A DNA stretch of 64,000 bases from Jiulongibacter sp966250325 (lineage in GTDB: Bacteria > Bacteroidota > Bacteroidia > Cytophagales > Spirosomataceae). The stretch lies in NCBI GenBank assembly GCA_966250325.1, contig CBINGY010000007.1, positions 59,511-123,510 of the forward strand, given 5' to 3'. Shown in pieces: positions 8,533-18,600 of this stretch; position 1 is the stretch's first letter, and each line of letters opens with the position of its first letter. Below the pieces are notes generated by a model, which had not been told where the DNA came from, did not search any database, and was given only the letters and a program-made list of their open reading frames with translations. The position numbers and the translations under genes were made by a program.

Positions 8533-8889
8533 TTAAAGTCCAAACGTGGAAGCATAAATCTCCGGCTTAAAGCCTACGGCTACTACTTTACCATCAATTT
8601 CCAGAACAGGCCTTTTGATGACTGATTGATTCTCCAGCATCATTTTTTTAGCCGTGGCCGTTGATTTGTAATCGGCTTTTAGCTCCTCAGAAAACGCCTT
8701 AAATGTGGTTCCTTTTGTGTTTATGAGTGTTTCCGTGCTTTCCTGTTTCAGCCATTCATCAATCTTCTCTGAGCTGATTCCCTCGGTTTTGTAATTATGA
8801 AAGCCGAAATCTATACCCTTATCATTCAGCCAATCAAAGGCTTTTTTCATGGTATCACAGTTTTTTATTCCGTAAATGGTAACAGACAT
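8533..8889 (-). CDS. ArsC/Spx-like reductase (YffB type)
   Basis: 118 residues, full length for the ArsC/Spx-like thioredoxin-fold family. The N-terminus is MSVTIYGIKNCDTMKKAFDW, with one Cys in NCDTMKK as in YffB and related proteins. Later features are NTKGTTFK (the spot of the Arg-rich site in true arsenate reductases) and IKRPVLEIDGK before the last strand. No ars genes are nearby, so arsenate reduction is unproven; glutathione-linked reduction or regulation is equally possible. It is divergent from the thioredoxin lipoprotein at 8992. Confidence 0.88.
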   Translation of the reverse strand: MSVTIYGIKNCDTMKKAFDWLNDKGIDFGFHNYKTEGISSEKIDEWLKQESTETLINTKGTTFKAFSEELKADYKSTATAKKMMLENQSVIKRPVLEIDGKVVAVGFKPEIYASTFGL

Positions 8890-8936
8890 GTATCTTGGTT
8901 TGTTTTTTGTTTAACAAGACAACAGCTGGGCTTTCC

Positions 8937-8966
8937 TTGCCGTTTCCTGTTAAGTGAGTATTTTCG
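8937..8966 (+). promoter_or_regulatory. Candidate promoter, TTG-N19-TATTTTCG
   Basis: TTG at 8937-8939, a 19-nt spacer and TATTTTCG at 8959-8966 (7 of 8 to TAnnTTTG) lie 25 nt before ATG 8992. The spacing is within the Bacteroidota range. Confidence 0.35.
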
Positions 8967-8991
8967 TCCCGATTTAATCAACCTCTTTCAA

Positions 8992-10245
8992 ATGAAGCAT
9001 TCATACAGGTTTTATACCCTACTAATTGTTTTACTTACATTCGGCTGCAAATCTAACTCGCAGGAAAATAAGTCGCTATCAAATAAGCCTGTTAATGAGA
9101 ACGAAGTCACCTGGGAAGCCGATGTGTATCAGGCCCTGAAAGTCGCCAAAGAGCAGGGAAAACTCCTTTTTGTGGAGTGCTATTCACCTACCTGCCCCTA
9201 TTGTATGGCGGTGGAGCCGTTTTTTAAGAATAAGGAAGTGGCAAAAATGTATAACAGTAATTTTGTCAATTTCAAGCTGGACGTAGGCAAGGCTGAAGTA
9301 GTGAAATTTCTCAACGAGCGGAATGTCTGGCTGCCTAGTTTTCCAATGTTTTTGTTTTTTGATGGCGACGGAAATCTCGTTCATCAGGCAGGTGTAGATC
9401 CCAATGTAGAATCAATTAACGGGGTGGCTGAAATGGCACTTGACCCCGATCAAAGGGCTGCGTCTTATAAAAATCGTTTTGCGAAAGGGGAGCGTTCGGT
9501 GGAGTTTCTTTCAGATTACGCCAGTTTTGCCCGCGTAATAAAGGATGAAAAAGCCAATATTGCCGCTGCCAATGCCCTTTATGAGGCTTTCGATAAAACA
9601 AAAATGGCTACGGAAGAAAGCTGGAAACTCACCAAAAAAGCCGTGGAAGACATGGACAACGGTTTCGCAGAATACTGGCTAACGCATGTGAAAGAGGCTG
9701 GAGCTTTCGAGGCCAAAGAAGGACATCCCGGAAATGAAAACAATATTTTAGGAGGTATCGTACAGAAAACCATAGCGGCTAATCAGTCTGAAGGACTTGA
9801 GGTGGATATGGCCAAGGTGAACCGCATTAAGAAATACATGACCAATCTGGGAGTAGGTCAATACATTGACAGTTACACCTGGGAACTGGAGTCAAAGGCA
9901 CTTATTAAAGAAGGTAAAGGCTCACAGGCACTGGCCATTGGGCAGAAAATGGTGAACAACCTGAAAACCAATGGTTCTGCTTTGATTTACATCACCCGGG
10001 TATTTTCCAATAATTTTAAGGATAACAGCTACATTCCTACTGCACGGAAATGGCTGGCAGAGGCCTTACCCACGGTAAATCAGGATAATGTGCGGGCAGA
10101 GTACTATTATGAACTGGCTCGTTTGGATCAGAAAGAGGGGAAAATAGATGAAGCCCGTAAAAATGCCGCTCAGGCTCTTACACTGTCCCAGAAAATTCAA
10201 TCAAAAGATACCAAGTTTGGCGAACTCATTAATTCGTTGAAATAG
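8992..10245 (+). CDS. Thioredoxin-fold lipoprotein with CPYC motif
   Basis: 417 residues from ATG 8992. The open frame runs further upstream, but only this start gives a signal peptide with a lipobox (LTFGC, C19). A thioredoxin-like domain at about 40-160 carries the active-site pair C68-P-Y-C71 in ECYSPTCPYCMAVEP, and LPSFPMFLFFDGDG supplies the cis-Pro region. The C-terminal 250 residues are helical and TPR-like (ELARLDQKEGKIDEARKNAAQAL). It probably works as a periplasmic disulfide reductase or isomerase anchored in a membrane. A strong terminator follows 15 nt after the stop. Confidence 0.88.
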   Translation: MKHSYRFYTLLIVLLTFGCKSNSQENKSLSNKPVNENEVTWEADVYQALKVAKEQGKLLFVECYSPTCPYCMAVEPFFKNKEVAKMYNSNFVNFKLDVGKAEVVKFLNERNVWLPSFPMFLFFDGDGNLVHQAGVDPNVESINGVAEMALDPDQRAASYKNRFAKGERSVEFLSDYASFARVIKDEKANIAAANALYEAFDKTKMATEESWKLTKKAVEDMDNGFAEYWLTHVKEAGAFEAKEGHPGNENNILGGIVQKTIAANQSEGLEVDMAKVNRIKKYMTNLGVGQYIDSYTWELESKALIKEGKGSQALAIGQKMVNNLKTNGSALIYITRVFSNNFKDNSYIPTARKWLAEALPTVNQDNVRAEYYYELARLDQKEGKIDEARKNAAQALTLSQKIQSKDTKFGELINSLK

Positions 10246-10260
10246 AAAAGTTTGAAAAAT

Positions 10261-10284
10261 AAAAGCCGGCGGAAGCCGGCTTTT
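10261..10284. terminator. Strong bidirectional terminator
   Basis: Perfect 10-bp stem AAAAGCCGGC / GCCGGCTTTT with a GGAA tetraloop, followed by ATTTTT on the plus strand. It lies between convergent genes (stops at 10245 and 10312). Confidence 0.9.
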
Positions 10285-10311
10285 ATTTTTGAGGAACGTG
10301 TCACCAGAAAT

Positions 10312-11385
10312 TTACTTGTACGCAGTGATAGTTTCTATGGTTCCATCGCTGTTATGTTTCAGCTCGGTCATTTTCACATTTCTGAGGTGATTTTTCCCAG
10401 ACAATTGGGTATCGTGGTAAAACAAATACCATTTTCCTTTAAACTCCACAATGGAATGGTGGTTTGTCCAGCCCTGAACCGGATTCAGAATTACTCCCTG
10501 ATACGTAAAAGGTCCGTAAGGATTATCTCCCGTGGCATAAACTATCTTGTGCGTATCACCGGTAGAGTAGCTGAAGTAATATTTCCCGTTGAATTTATGC
10601 ATCCAGGAAGCTTCAAAGAAACGTTTGTCGTGATTTCCTGAAAGAATCGTTTGACCGTTTTCGTCAAGAATCACCAGATCTTTAGGGCTTTCGGCAAAGG
10701 TGTGCATATCAGCACTCATCTTGGCCACTTTGGGTAATAAGGCAGGTTGATCGTTCGCTGGCTGGTCTTCTGTTTTTACCATCTCTCCGGTTGACCAGTA
10801 CTGCAGTTGACCACCCCAGATGCCTCCGAAGTACATGTAATAATTGCCATCAGAATCCTGGAAAACTGAAGGATCCATGCTGAAACTTCCGGGGATAGCC
10901 TCCGGATCTGCCTTAAAAGGCCCTTCCGGTTTATCGCTTACAGCTACCCCGATTCTGAAAATATCCTGCTTATCCTTTGCAGGAAAATAGAGGAAGTACT
11001 TTCCATCTTTTTCTGCGGCATCGGGAGCCCACATCTGACGGCCCGCCCACGGTACGTCTTTTACATCAATAGCCACATCATGAATGGTTACTTCACCTCC
11101 CGGCTCATCCATTGAAAGGACGCGGTAATCTTTCATGTCATACTGTGAGCCCAGGTCATCATCGGGTATTCCGGTGTCTATATCATGCGAAGGGTACACA
11201 TAAATTTTACCGTTGAAAACATGAGCCGAGGGATCTGCCGTGTAAATTTCTGATACCAAAGGCTGGGAAATAGGCTCGGGAGCCGCATTTTCGGTAGTTT
11301 CGTTTTCGGTCGATTCTGTTTTTTGCTGGCAGGCAGAAATGGCCAGAGCCAGAGCAAGACTACTTAATGGAATGTTGAATTTCAT
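10312..11385 (-). CDS. GH43-family glycoside hydrolase lipoprotein
   Basis: 357 residues with a signal peptide and lipobox ISAC (C19), then a Glu/Thr-rich linker. The five-bladed propeller of GH43 starts with the catalytic base D51 (YTADPSAHVF). The pKa-modulating Asp is in SFSMDPSVFQDSDGNYYMYFG and the general acid Glu in RFFEASWMHKFNGKYYFSYS. Other typical GH43 segments are MWAPDAAEKDGKYFLYFPA and GWTNHHSIVEFKGKWYLFYHD. The family removes arabinose or xylose from plant arabinans and xylans; the exact substrate is not readable. There is no SusC/SusD pair beside it. Confidence 0.94.
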   Translation of the reverse strand: MKFNIPLSSLALALAISACQQKTESTENETTENAAPEPISQPLVSEIYTADPSAHVFNGKIYVYPSHDIDTGIPDDDLGSQYDMKDYRVLSMDEPGGEVTIHDVAIDVKDVPWAGRQMWAPDAAEKDGKYFLYFPAKDKQDIFRIGVAVSDKPEGPFKADPEAIPGSFSMDPSVFQDSDGNYYMYFGGIWGGQLQYWSTGEMVKTEDQPANDQPALLPKVAKMSADMHTFAESPKDLVILDENGQTILSGNHDKRFFEASWMHKFNGKYYFSYSTGDTHKIVYATGDNPYGPFTYQGVILNPVQGWTNHHSIVEFKGKWYLFYHDTQLSGKNHLRNVKMTELKHNSDGTIETITAYK

Positions 11386-11457
11386 GCGAGTTGAACTTTA
11401 AATTTTGCGTTTGCAATCGGTCTCAAAATTAAGTAAATAATCGACTTCATGAATAAA

Positions 11458-11490
11458 TTGAAACCCTTCAGCAGGTTTCGTTTAACTTTG
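11458..11490 (+). promoter_or_regulatory. Promoter TTG-N22-TAACTTTG for the RRM gene
   Basis: TTG at 11458-11460 and an exact TAnnTTTG (TAACTTTG) at 11483-11490 are separated by 22 nt, inside the published Flavobacterium/Bacteroides spacing. The start codon follows 18 nt downstream. This is the best complete promoter in the window. Confidence 0.6.
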
Positions 11491-11508
11491 TAGCAAAATA
11501 GACTTGAT

Positions 11509-11892
11509 ATGGACCTACACGTTACCAATTTGCCGTTTAAACTGAAGGAAGGAGAATTACGGGCACTGTTTGAACAGTACGGCTCAGTGGAATCGGTCAA
11601 AATTGTGGTCGATCATAAACTGAGGCAGAGTAAAGGATATGGTTTTGTAACCATGCCCGATGAGGGTGAGGCTAAGGCAGCAATAACTGCTCTGAATGAA
11701 TTTGAAATACAGGAGCGTCTGATCAAAGTGAGTGAATCAAGCAAAAAATCAGATTCAAAGAACGAACTTTCTAAAATTCCGTTCTGGAAACTCAAGAAAA
11801 AGCCAGGCCAGAAACTGGTAAGTTTTGATGGTGATCGTGAGCCCGTCCAGCGAAAAAAGCGGCGGGGTCACGGACGGGGAACCACCTATTGA
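11509..11892 (+). CDS. RRM-domain RNA-binding protein
   Basis: 127 residues. One RNA recognition motif (about 1-80) contains RNP2 (LHVTNLPF) and RNP1 (KGYGFVTM), with the beta-alpha-beta spacing of bacterial single-RRM proteins. The tail is basic (QRKKRRGHGRGTTY) and should add RNA affinity. In bacteria lacking cold-shock expansions such proteins often act in cold adaptation or as RNA chaperones; that role is inference here. It has its own promoter and is followed 72 nt later by the penicillin acylase gene. Confidence 0.92.
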   Translation: MDLHVTNLPFKLKEGELRALFEQYGSVESVKIVVDHKLRQSKGYGFVTMPDEGEAKAAITALNEFEIQERLIKVSESSKKSDSKNELSKIPFWKLKKKPGQKLVSFDGDREPVQRKKRRGHGRGTTY

Positions 11893-11964
11893 AACCCGGC
11901 TTCCTGCAGGATTATTTTCAGATTCCGAAATTGTATAACTTGCTTCTGATTTAACCCTGTTTGA

Positions 11965-14361
11965 ATGCTAAAGAAAATAATTGCAGCTATTCTGTTGCTG
12001 CTCGTTTCACTTGCCTTAGGTGTCTATATTTATCTCCGTTATTTGCTTCCAACCTACAACGGTGAACTCAAACTTCAGGGACTTTCTGTACCCGTTGAGG
12101 TGATCTATGACGATTACGCTATTCCGCATATCTATGCTCAGAATGAAGAAGATGTATTTATGGCTTTTGGCTATGTGCATGCTCAGGATCGTCTCTTTCA
12201 GATGGAACTTCTGAGGCGGGTAGCCGGGGGTAATTTGGCAGAGGTATTCGGTAATGAAGCTCTGAAAACAGATGTATTTTTCCGCACCCTGAGTTTTGAA
12301 AAGCATGCCCGCGAAGCTATTGATGCAAGAGACTCCAATTCGCCCATGATGAAAGCCGCCACGGCCTATCTGAAAGGAGTGAATACGTATATCCGGGAAG
12401 GGAAGACGCCCGTTGAATTTACGCTGGCAGGTATCCCGAAAAAGGAATTTACGCTGACAGACATGGAGATGATCGTCGGTTTTATGGGTTATACGTTTGA
12501 AGGGGCCTTTCAGTCGGAAGCCGTTCTGACCTACCTTCAGAATACCTTTGGTGAAGATTATATCAGAGAATTTAGTCAAACCTGGCCGGATAATTACGCA
12601 CAGCTTCCTGTTGACCGCCAGCCAGGCCGTGCTGAATCGGCAAAAGCACTCGCACTCATTGAAAAGGAAATAGCAACGATTAGTTCCTCCTTATTTGTCA
12701 AACCTTTTCATGGGTCAAATGGCTGGATATTAAGTGGTTCCAAAACAAGATCTGGAAAACCCATTCTCTCCAACGATACCCACATGGCATTTTCTCAGCC
12801 TTCAGTGTGGTATGAGGCCCACCTGGAATGCCCTACGCTGAAGGTTTATGGAAATTTTATTGCCGGCACGCCTGTACCTGCCCTTGCACACACCGAATTC
12901 GGAGGCTGGGGTCTCACTATGTTTGAAAACGATGAGGCAGATTTCTATCAGGAAAAACTGAACCCGGCCAATGAAAATGAAGTGTGGTTTAAAGATAAAT
13001 GGGTAAAACTTGACATCCGCAAAGAGGTTATTCATGTCAAGGACGGAACAGATACCACGGTGGTGGTTAAAAAATCTCCGCATGGCTATATTCTTAATGG
13101 AGCATTTTCTGATGTGGCAGGATTTGCCCAACCCATAGCTCTGCAGTGGGTCTATCATCAGTTGCCCTCAAAACATCTTGATGTATTCTATGGCCTGTGC
13201 AAGGCAAAAAACGCAGCAGAAGCCCGGGAATATGTCAAACCACTCACCGCTCCGGGATTAAATTTTATGTGGGCAGATACAGAAGGAAACATTGCCTGGT
13301 GGGCTGCGGGTAAACTTCCCATTAGGCCCCCGCATATAAATTCCTATGTGATACTTGACGGCAGCTCCGGGCAAGACGAATGGCTGGGATACCTCGATTT
13401 TGACCAGAACCCTCAGATTTTAAATCCCGAGAAAGGCTTTTTATATACGGCCAATAACCAGCCGGCAGATATGGGTACCGGACTGATACCCGGCTATTAC
13501 GTTCCTTCAAACAGGGCCAAAAGAATCAATGAATTACTTGATAACCCTAAGAAGGACTGGACGGCAGAGTCGTTAAGGCCCCTTATAAATGATGTAATTT
13601 CAAGTACTTACCCGGAAATTATAGATTCGCTAATTGTTTATGCCGATAAGTCAGAACTCAAAGAAAATACCCTGAAGTACGTTCCGGTGATAGATAAATG
13701 GGCCGGAGAGCATACCCTCGAAAGTACTGAACCGGCACTCTTCTACCGCTGGATGTATGAAATTTATCGTCTGGCCATGAAAGATGAGCTGGGCCCAATT
13801 TTCTTTGAGAGTTTTGACCGGAGTCATGCCTTTAAACGCAGTATGCGTACCTTCTTTCAGAATGAAAATTCTGTGTGGTGGGATAATATCCAGACAAAAG
13901 GGAAAGAAACCAGAGGACAGATCATCAGTGCAGCCTTAAACGAGGCCGTTATATTTCTTGAAGATCAACTGGGCAATGACATTTCAAACTGGCAATGGAA
14001 ACGCGTCCACACGCTTGAGCATCCGCACCCGATGGGCCAGGTCAAAGCTTTAAAACGACTTTTCAATGTGGGGCCTTTTGAAGCACCCGGAGGTACAGAA
14101 ACCATCAATAATCTCGATTTCAATATGGACAGCACGGGAAATTACCGGGTTAGCTCTGGCCCTGCCCTTCGTCGTATCATTGATTTTGCCAATGTGGAAA
14201 CCGGATATAGCGTAAATCCGACGGGTCAAAGCGGCTATTTTTTCAGTGACCATTACCAGGACCAGGCAAAGATGTTTGTGGAAGGAGGCAACCGTAAAGA
14301 ATTGATGAATCGGGGAGAAATTGAAAAAGTAAAGAAAGGATCCCTATTACTCAAACCCTGA
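11965..14361 (+). CDS. Penicillin acylase family N-terminal-nucleophile amidase
   Basis: 798 residues, the usual precursor length. It has an N-terminal hydrophobic signal/anchor (about 5-28). The alpha-chain part contains YAIPHIYAQNEEDVFMAFGYVHAQDRLFQME, a family signature. The predicted autocleavage site is HG|SNGW, making Ser251 (codon 12715-12717) the N-terminal nucleophile of the beta chain; NDTHMAFSQPSVWYEAHL follows as expected. The C-terminal DFANVETGYSVNPTGQSG and FSDHYQDQ match the family. Members hydrolyse amides such as penicillins, acyl-homoserine lactones or N-acyl amino acids in the periplasm. The substrate here is unknown. Confidence 0.95.
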   Translation: MLKKIIAAILLLLVSLALGVYIYLRYLLPTYNGELKLQGLSVPVEVIYDDYAIPHIYAQNEEDVFMAFGYVHAQDRLFQMELLRRVAGGNLAEVFGNEALKTDVFFRTLSFEKHAREAIDARDSNSPMMKAATAYLKGVNTYIREGKTPVEFTLAGIPKKEFTLTDMEMIVGFMGYTFEGAFQSEAVLTYLQNTFGEDYIREFSQTWPDNYAQLPVDRQPGRAESAKALALIEKEIATISSSLFVKPFHGSNGWILSGSKTRSGKPILSNDTHMAFSQPSVWYEAHLECPTLKVYGNFIAGTPVPALAHTEFGGWGLTMFENDEADFYQEKLNPANENEVWFKDKWVKLDIRKEVIHVKDGTDTTVVVKKSPHGYILNGAFSDVAGFAQPIALQWVYHQLPSKHLDVFYGLCKAKNAAEAREYVKPLTAPGLNFMWADTEGNIAWWAAGKLPIRPPHINSYVILDGSSGQDEWLGYLDFDQNPQILNPEKGFLYTANNQPADMGTGLIPGYYVPSNRAKRINELLDNPKKDWTAESLRPLINDVISSTYPEIIDSLIVYADKSELKENTLKYVPVIDKWAGEHTLESTEPALFYRWMYEIYRLAMKDELGPIFFESFDRSHAFKRSMRTFFQNENSVWWDNIQTKGKETRGQIISAALNEAVIFLEDQLGNDISNWQWKRVHTLEHPHPMGQVKALKRLFNVGPFEAPGGTETINNLDFNMDSTGNYRVSSGPALRRIIDFANVETGYSVNPTGQSGYFFSDHYQDQAKMFVEGGNRKELMNRGEIEKVKKGSLLLKP

Positions 14362-14392
14362 TTGAAAGGATTTGAACCAGCAAGTCAGAAGT

Positions 14393-14423
14393 TTGGTCGA
14401 TATCCCGCTATCCGATACCTTTT
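14393..14423 (+). promoter_or_regulatory. Candidate promoter TTG-N20-TACCTTTT
   Basis: TTG at 14393-14395 (within TTTG), a 20-nt spacer, then TACCTTTT at 14416-14423, one mismatch to TAnnTTTG. It lies 46 nt before ATG 14470 and could drive the epimerase and the VCBS gene together. Confidence 0.35.
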
Positions 14424-14469
14424 ACTTTCCGGTTTAATAAGTACATTCAAATCATTAACCCTATAACCT

Positions 14470-15672
14470 ATGACACTGAACTCGTTTAAATCTGAAGTAA
14501 AAGATGAATTTTTTGACCTTCTTGATTTCTGGATGAAATATAGCGAGGATGAAAAATACGGCGGTTTTCTCGGGACTATTGATTCAGAAAATAATCCCCG
14601 CTATACCAGTAAATCGATGGTGGCTACCGGCCGAATTCTTTGGGGGTTCAGTACGGCCATACACTTTCTGAAATCCCGCCCGGAATTGCAAAATGAGGCT
14701 CATCGGATTCCGCAATTGGAAAAACTCTGTAAAAGAGCATTCGATTATATAATTACAAACTTCTGGGACCAGAATAATGGCGGAGTTTATTGGAATTTAA
14801 CCCCCGAAGGCAAGCCTGAGGACAGGCGAAAAGTTCTTTATGGCCATAGCTTCTTTGTGTATGGGATGAGTGAATATTTCCGGGCTACTGGCTTTAAACC
14901 GGCCCTGGAATGGGCACAAAAGGGTTTGGATGTAATCGCAAGGCACGCATTTGATGAGAAAAACGGCGGCTATGTGGAAGGTTTTGCGGCAGATTGGTCA
15001 GAGACAGACGACTACGTTCTTTCGAAAGGTGAATTACGAAAATCGATGAACACGCATCTGCATCTGCTGGAGTGTTTTGCGAACCTGTACCGGGTAGATA
15101 AATCGGAGAAAGTGCGGTTTCATCTGGAGCATTGCCTCAAAATGATGCTGGATCATGTGATTGGAAAAGATAAAACCCGAATGACCCTATTTTTTACCGA
15201 GGACTGGCAGCCGCGTGATCCCACCATTTCCTACGGGCACGATATTGAAGCCAGTTGGCTGGTGCTGGAATCTGCCGAAATTTTAGGCGATGAGCACTTT
15301 ATCTCGTACTGCAAGGAAAAATGCCTGGCTATGGCCCGAGATGCGGCAGATGGCCTTCAGCCAGACAACGGCATGATCTATGAAGTCAATCCAGAAACAG
15401 GTCACGGAAAATTTTCAAGAGACTGGTGGGTGATGGCCGAGGCGATGGTAGGGTTTTATAATGCATATCAACTTTCAGGAAAGGTTCATTTTCTGCAAAA
15501 GGCGGAAAACAGCTGGGCGTTTATTAAGGATTATCTTATAGCTCCTAACGGAGAGTGGTGGGGAGGGGTAGACGAAAATCATAAGCTTACTTCCACCTCA
15601 AAGGCAAATCCCTGGAAAGCTCCGTATCATAATTTGCGTGCCTGTATGGAGATTTACAGAAGGATTGGGTAG
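14470..15672 (+). CDS. AGE-family epimerase, cellobiose 2-epimerase-like
   Basis: 400 residues, full length for the N-acylglucosamine/cellobiose 2-epimerase fold, an (alpha/alpha)6 barrel. Family features are YGGFLGTID, GRILWGFSTA, HSFFVYGMSEY, MNTHLHLLECFANLYR with the catalytic-region histidine, and the signature SYGHDIEASWLVLE. The last of these is closer to cellobiose 2-epimerases than to GlcNAc 2-epimerases. It would interconvert a beta-1,4-linked disaccharide and its 2-epimer in the cytoplasm; no signal peptide is seen. The VCBS/ASPIC lipoprotein gene follows after only 9 nt, so the two are very likely co-transcribed. Confidence 0.92.
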   Translation: MTLNSFKSEVKDEFFDLLDFWMKYSEDEKYGGFLGTIDSENNPRYTSKSMVATGRILWGFSTAIHFLKSRPELQNEAHRIPQLEKLCKRAFDYIITNFWDQNNGGVYWNLTPEGKPEDRRKVLYGHSFFVYGMSEYFRATGFKPALEWAQKGLDVIARHAFDEKNGGYVEGFAADWSETDDYVLSKGELRKSMNTHLHLLECFANLYRVDKSEKVRFHLEHCLKMMLDHVIGKDKTRMTLFFTEDWQPRDPTISYGHDIEASWLVLESAEILGDEHFISYCKEKCLAMARDAADGLQPDNGMIYEVNPETGHGKFSRDWWVMAEAMVGFYNAYQLSGKVHFLQKAENSWAFIKDYLIAPNGEWWGGVDENHKLTSTSKANPWKAPYHNLRACMEIYRRIG

Positions 15673-15681
15673 TTTTGATGA

Positions 15682-18600
15682 TTGGCCAGAATTACCTTGA
15701 AATACCTTATTTTCCTGTTTGCGGCCGCTTTCTCATGTAAGCGTGCCAGCTCACCTCTTTTAACAGCCGTGCCCAAAGAGCATTCCGGTATTTTTTTTGA
15801 AAACAGACTGGCCGAGAATGAGAAATACAATGTTTACGATTTCCACAACCTGTACAATGGTGGAGGTATTGCGGTAATAGACATCAACAACGACGGATTG
15901 CAGGATTTGCATTTTACTGGCAATCAGGTTTACGATAAATTGTATCTCAACAAAGGCAACCTGCAATTTGAGGATATTTCGGCCCGTGCGGGTATTGAAA
16001 ATCCAGGTTGGTCAACAGGCGTTGCTGTAGTCGATATTAATCAGGACGGTTTATTGGATTTATACGTTTGTCAGTCTGGCAATGAACCAGCACTTCAACG
16101 TGCAAACAGGCTCTATGTAAACAACGGTGATCTTACCTTCAGTGAAGAGGCAGCTGAAAGAGGTCTTGCCGATACCACACATTCAAATCATGCTGCGTTT
16201 TTTGATTTTGATAAAGATGGAGATATGGATATGTATTTGCTTACAACGTCTAATGATATCCGTAATCCAAACCTTCTTCATGAAAAGGATCGTTATGGAC
16301 TGTATGCCAGAGACAGATTATATGTAAACGATGGAACGGGCCATTTCTCAGAGGAGGGCCTGCAAAGGGGTATTGACCAGAATAATCACGGGTTGGGTTT
16401 AGCGATAGCGGATATCAATCTGGATGGCTGGGATGATATTCTGGCCTCGAGTGATTTTTTACCAAATGACATTGTTTACATGAACAATACAGATGGTACC
16501 TTTTCTGCAAAAACATCAGAGATTTTACCCTATCAAAGCCGTTTTTCTATGGGGAATGATATCGCAGATCTGAATAACGATGGTCTGCCTGATATCATGA
16601 CTGTTGACATGCTGCCCACCTCGAACGAAGCTCAAAAACGGATGTTAATGACTTCGTATCACGTATTTGAAACAGAAGATCAGATGGGATACGATTCAGA
16701 ATTCACCCGGAATATGCTTTTTCTGAATGATGGAATCCAGAATGGGTTGCCTCGCTTTTCAGAGATTGGAATGTATTTGGGTGTAGCTGCTACAGACTGG
16801 TCGTGGGCTCCGCTGATGGTTGATTTTGATAACGACGGAATGAAAGACATTGCTGTTTCTAATGGGTATCTCAGAGATGTTACCAATTCAGATTTTGTTT
16901 CGTATAACCTCAGCTATTCAAAGGAAGTGAAGTCTGCTGATGAAATGAGGGCATTTATGAATCGAAATGCGGCCAGTCTCCCTCACCTGAAGGCCAGTAA
17001 TCAGTTTTTCAGACAGAATTCAGAGCTAAATTTTAGTAATGTTACGGGGCAATGGACAGAAGCTTCAGAAGGCTTTTCCAACGGAGCAGTTTTTGCTGAT
17101 CTGGATAATGACGGAGACGTAGATTATGTGGTAAATAATATTAATGAACCCGCCACCCTGCTCAGAAATAACTCCGTGAATAATTATCTCAAAGTAGTTT
17201 TAAAGGGCACACCGGAGAACCCTTCAGGGCAGGGAGCACGTGTGGAAATAATCTGTGGCGGAGAAAAACAAACCTGGTTTCAGCATTTAAGCAGAGGATA
17301 TCAGTCATCCGTGGACCCCTCTATTATTTTCGGCTGTGGTAAATTTGAAAGGATCGAGGAACTGCGTGTATTTTGGCCTTCTGGTAACGAGACATTATTA
17401 AAAAATATTAAGGTAAATCAAACCATTGGCATAAAAGAATCGGAAGCAGAACCAGCGGCTTTTGTTAATTCCCGGAGTATACTGCCCTTGTTTACGCAAA
17501 AGCCAACGGAAATCATACACCGGGAAAACCGGTATATTGATTACTACAGAGAAAACTTGCTCCTCCAGAAATATTCGATGCCCGGAGCGGCAATAGCTGC
17601 AGGTGATATCAATCAGGATGGAATAGATGAAGTTTATCTGGGTGGAAATGCCCAATGGCCTGGTCAGTTACTCGGCTTTGATGAAAAGGGAGAACTAACT
17701 ATTTTGAAGAAGTGGCAAGGCACTGTCTCAGAGGATGCAGATGCGATCTTTACCGATTTCAATGCCGATGGTTTTAATGATTTATACGTGGTTGAAGGAG
17801 GTAATGAGTATTCCACACCGGCAGGCGTTTACCAGGATAAATTATTCCTGAACGACAAACTTGGAAATCTTGTGGAGACGAAGGAATTACCTGATTTTGA
17901 TTTTCCAGGTTCTGTTATTTGTGCTTTAGACATAGATGGTGATGGTGACCTGGATATTTTCAGAGGAGGTAGCGTTTTGCCGGGGAATTTCCCGAAAGCC
18001 ACTCCATCTGTTATTCTGAAAAACAATGGCGGAGTTTTCGTGGAGTTTCAGACAGTAAAACTGGGAATTGTAACAGATGCCGCGGCACTTGATTGGGATA
18101 AGGATGGCGATACCGATATCGTTCTTTGCGGGCATTATAAGAACCCGGTTTTGCTACAGAACAAGAGCTCTCATTTTACGATCAGGCCAGTTTCTGATCA
18201 GTTATCCGGACTCTGGAATGCGATTCAACCCGTAGATTTGGATGGCGACGGTGACGAGGATTTAATTCTTGGAAATATAGGTGAGAATTACCGCTATTCT
18301 TTTTCGGTCAGCCAGCCACTTAGTATTTACACCGGAGATAAATTCAAAGGCTTTCTACCGGCGTATTATCTGGATAACAGAGAGGTACCGGTGCCCACAC
18401 GGGATGATCTTATCCGCCAATTTCCTGGATTAAGAAGTCAGTTTCCCGATTATTCGAGTTACGCGGTTTCTGACTTTAGCATTTTGAGGAAAGTTTTTCC
18501 TAAGGTTTCGGCACGGGTGACTGAGATGAAAAGTATCATTATTTGGAATGAGGAAGGGGATTTCAAGGTACAGCCAATGCCTGCTGAAGCTCAAAGATTT

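Noticed and set aside
12016..12579. Minus-strand frame of 187 codons inside the penicillin acylase
   Set aside because: Antisense of a well-supported coding region; composition is not protein-like.
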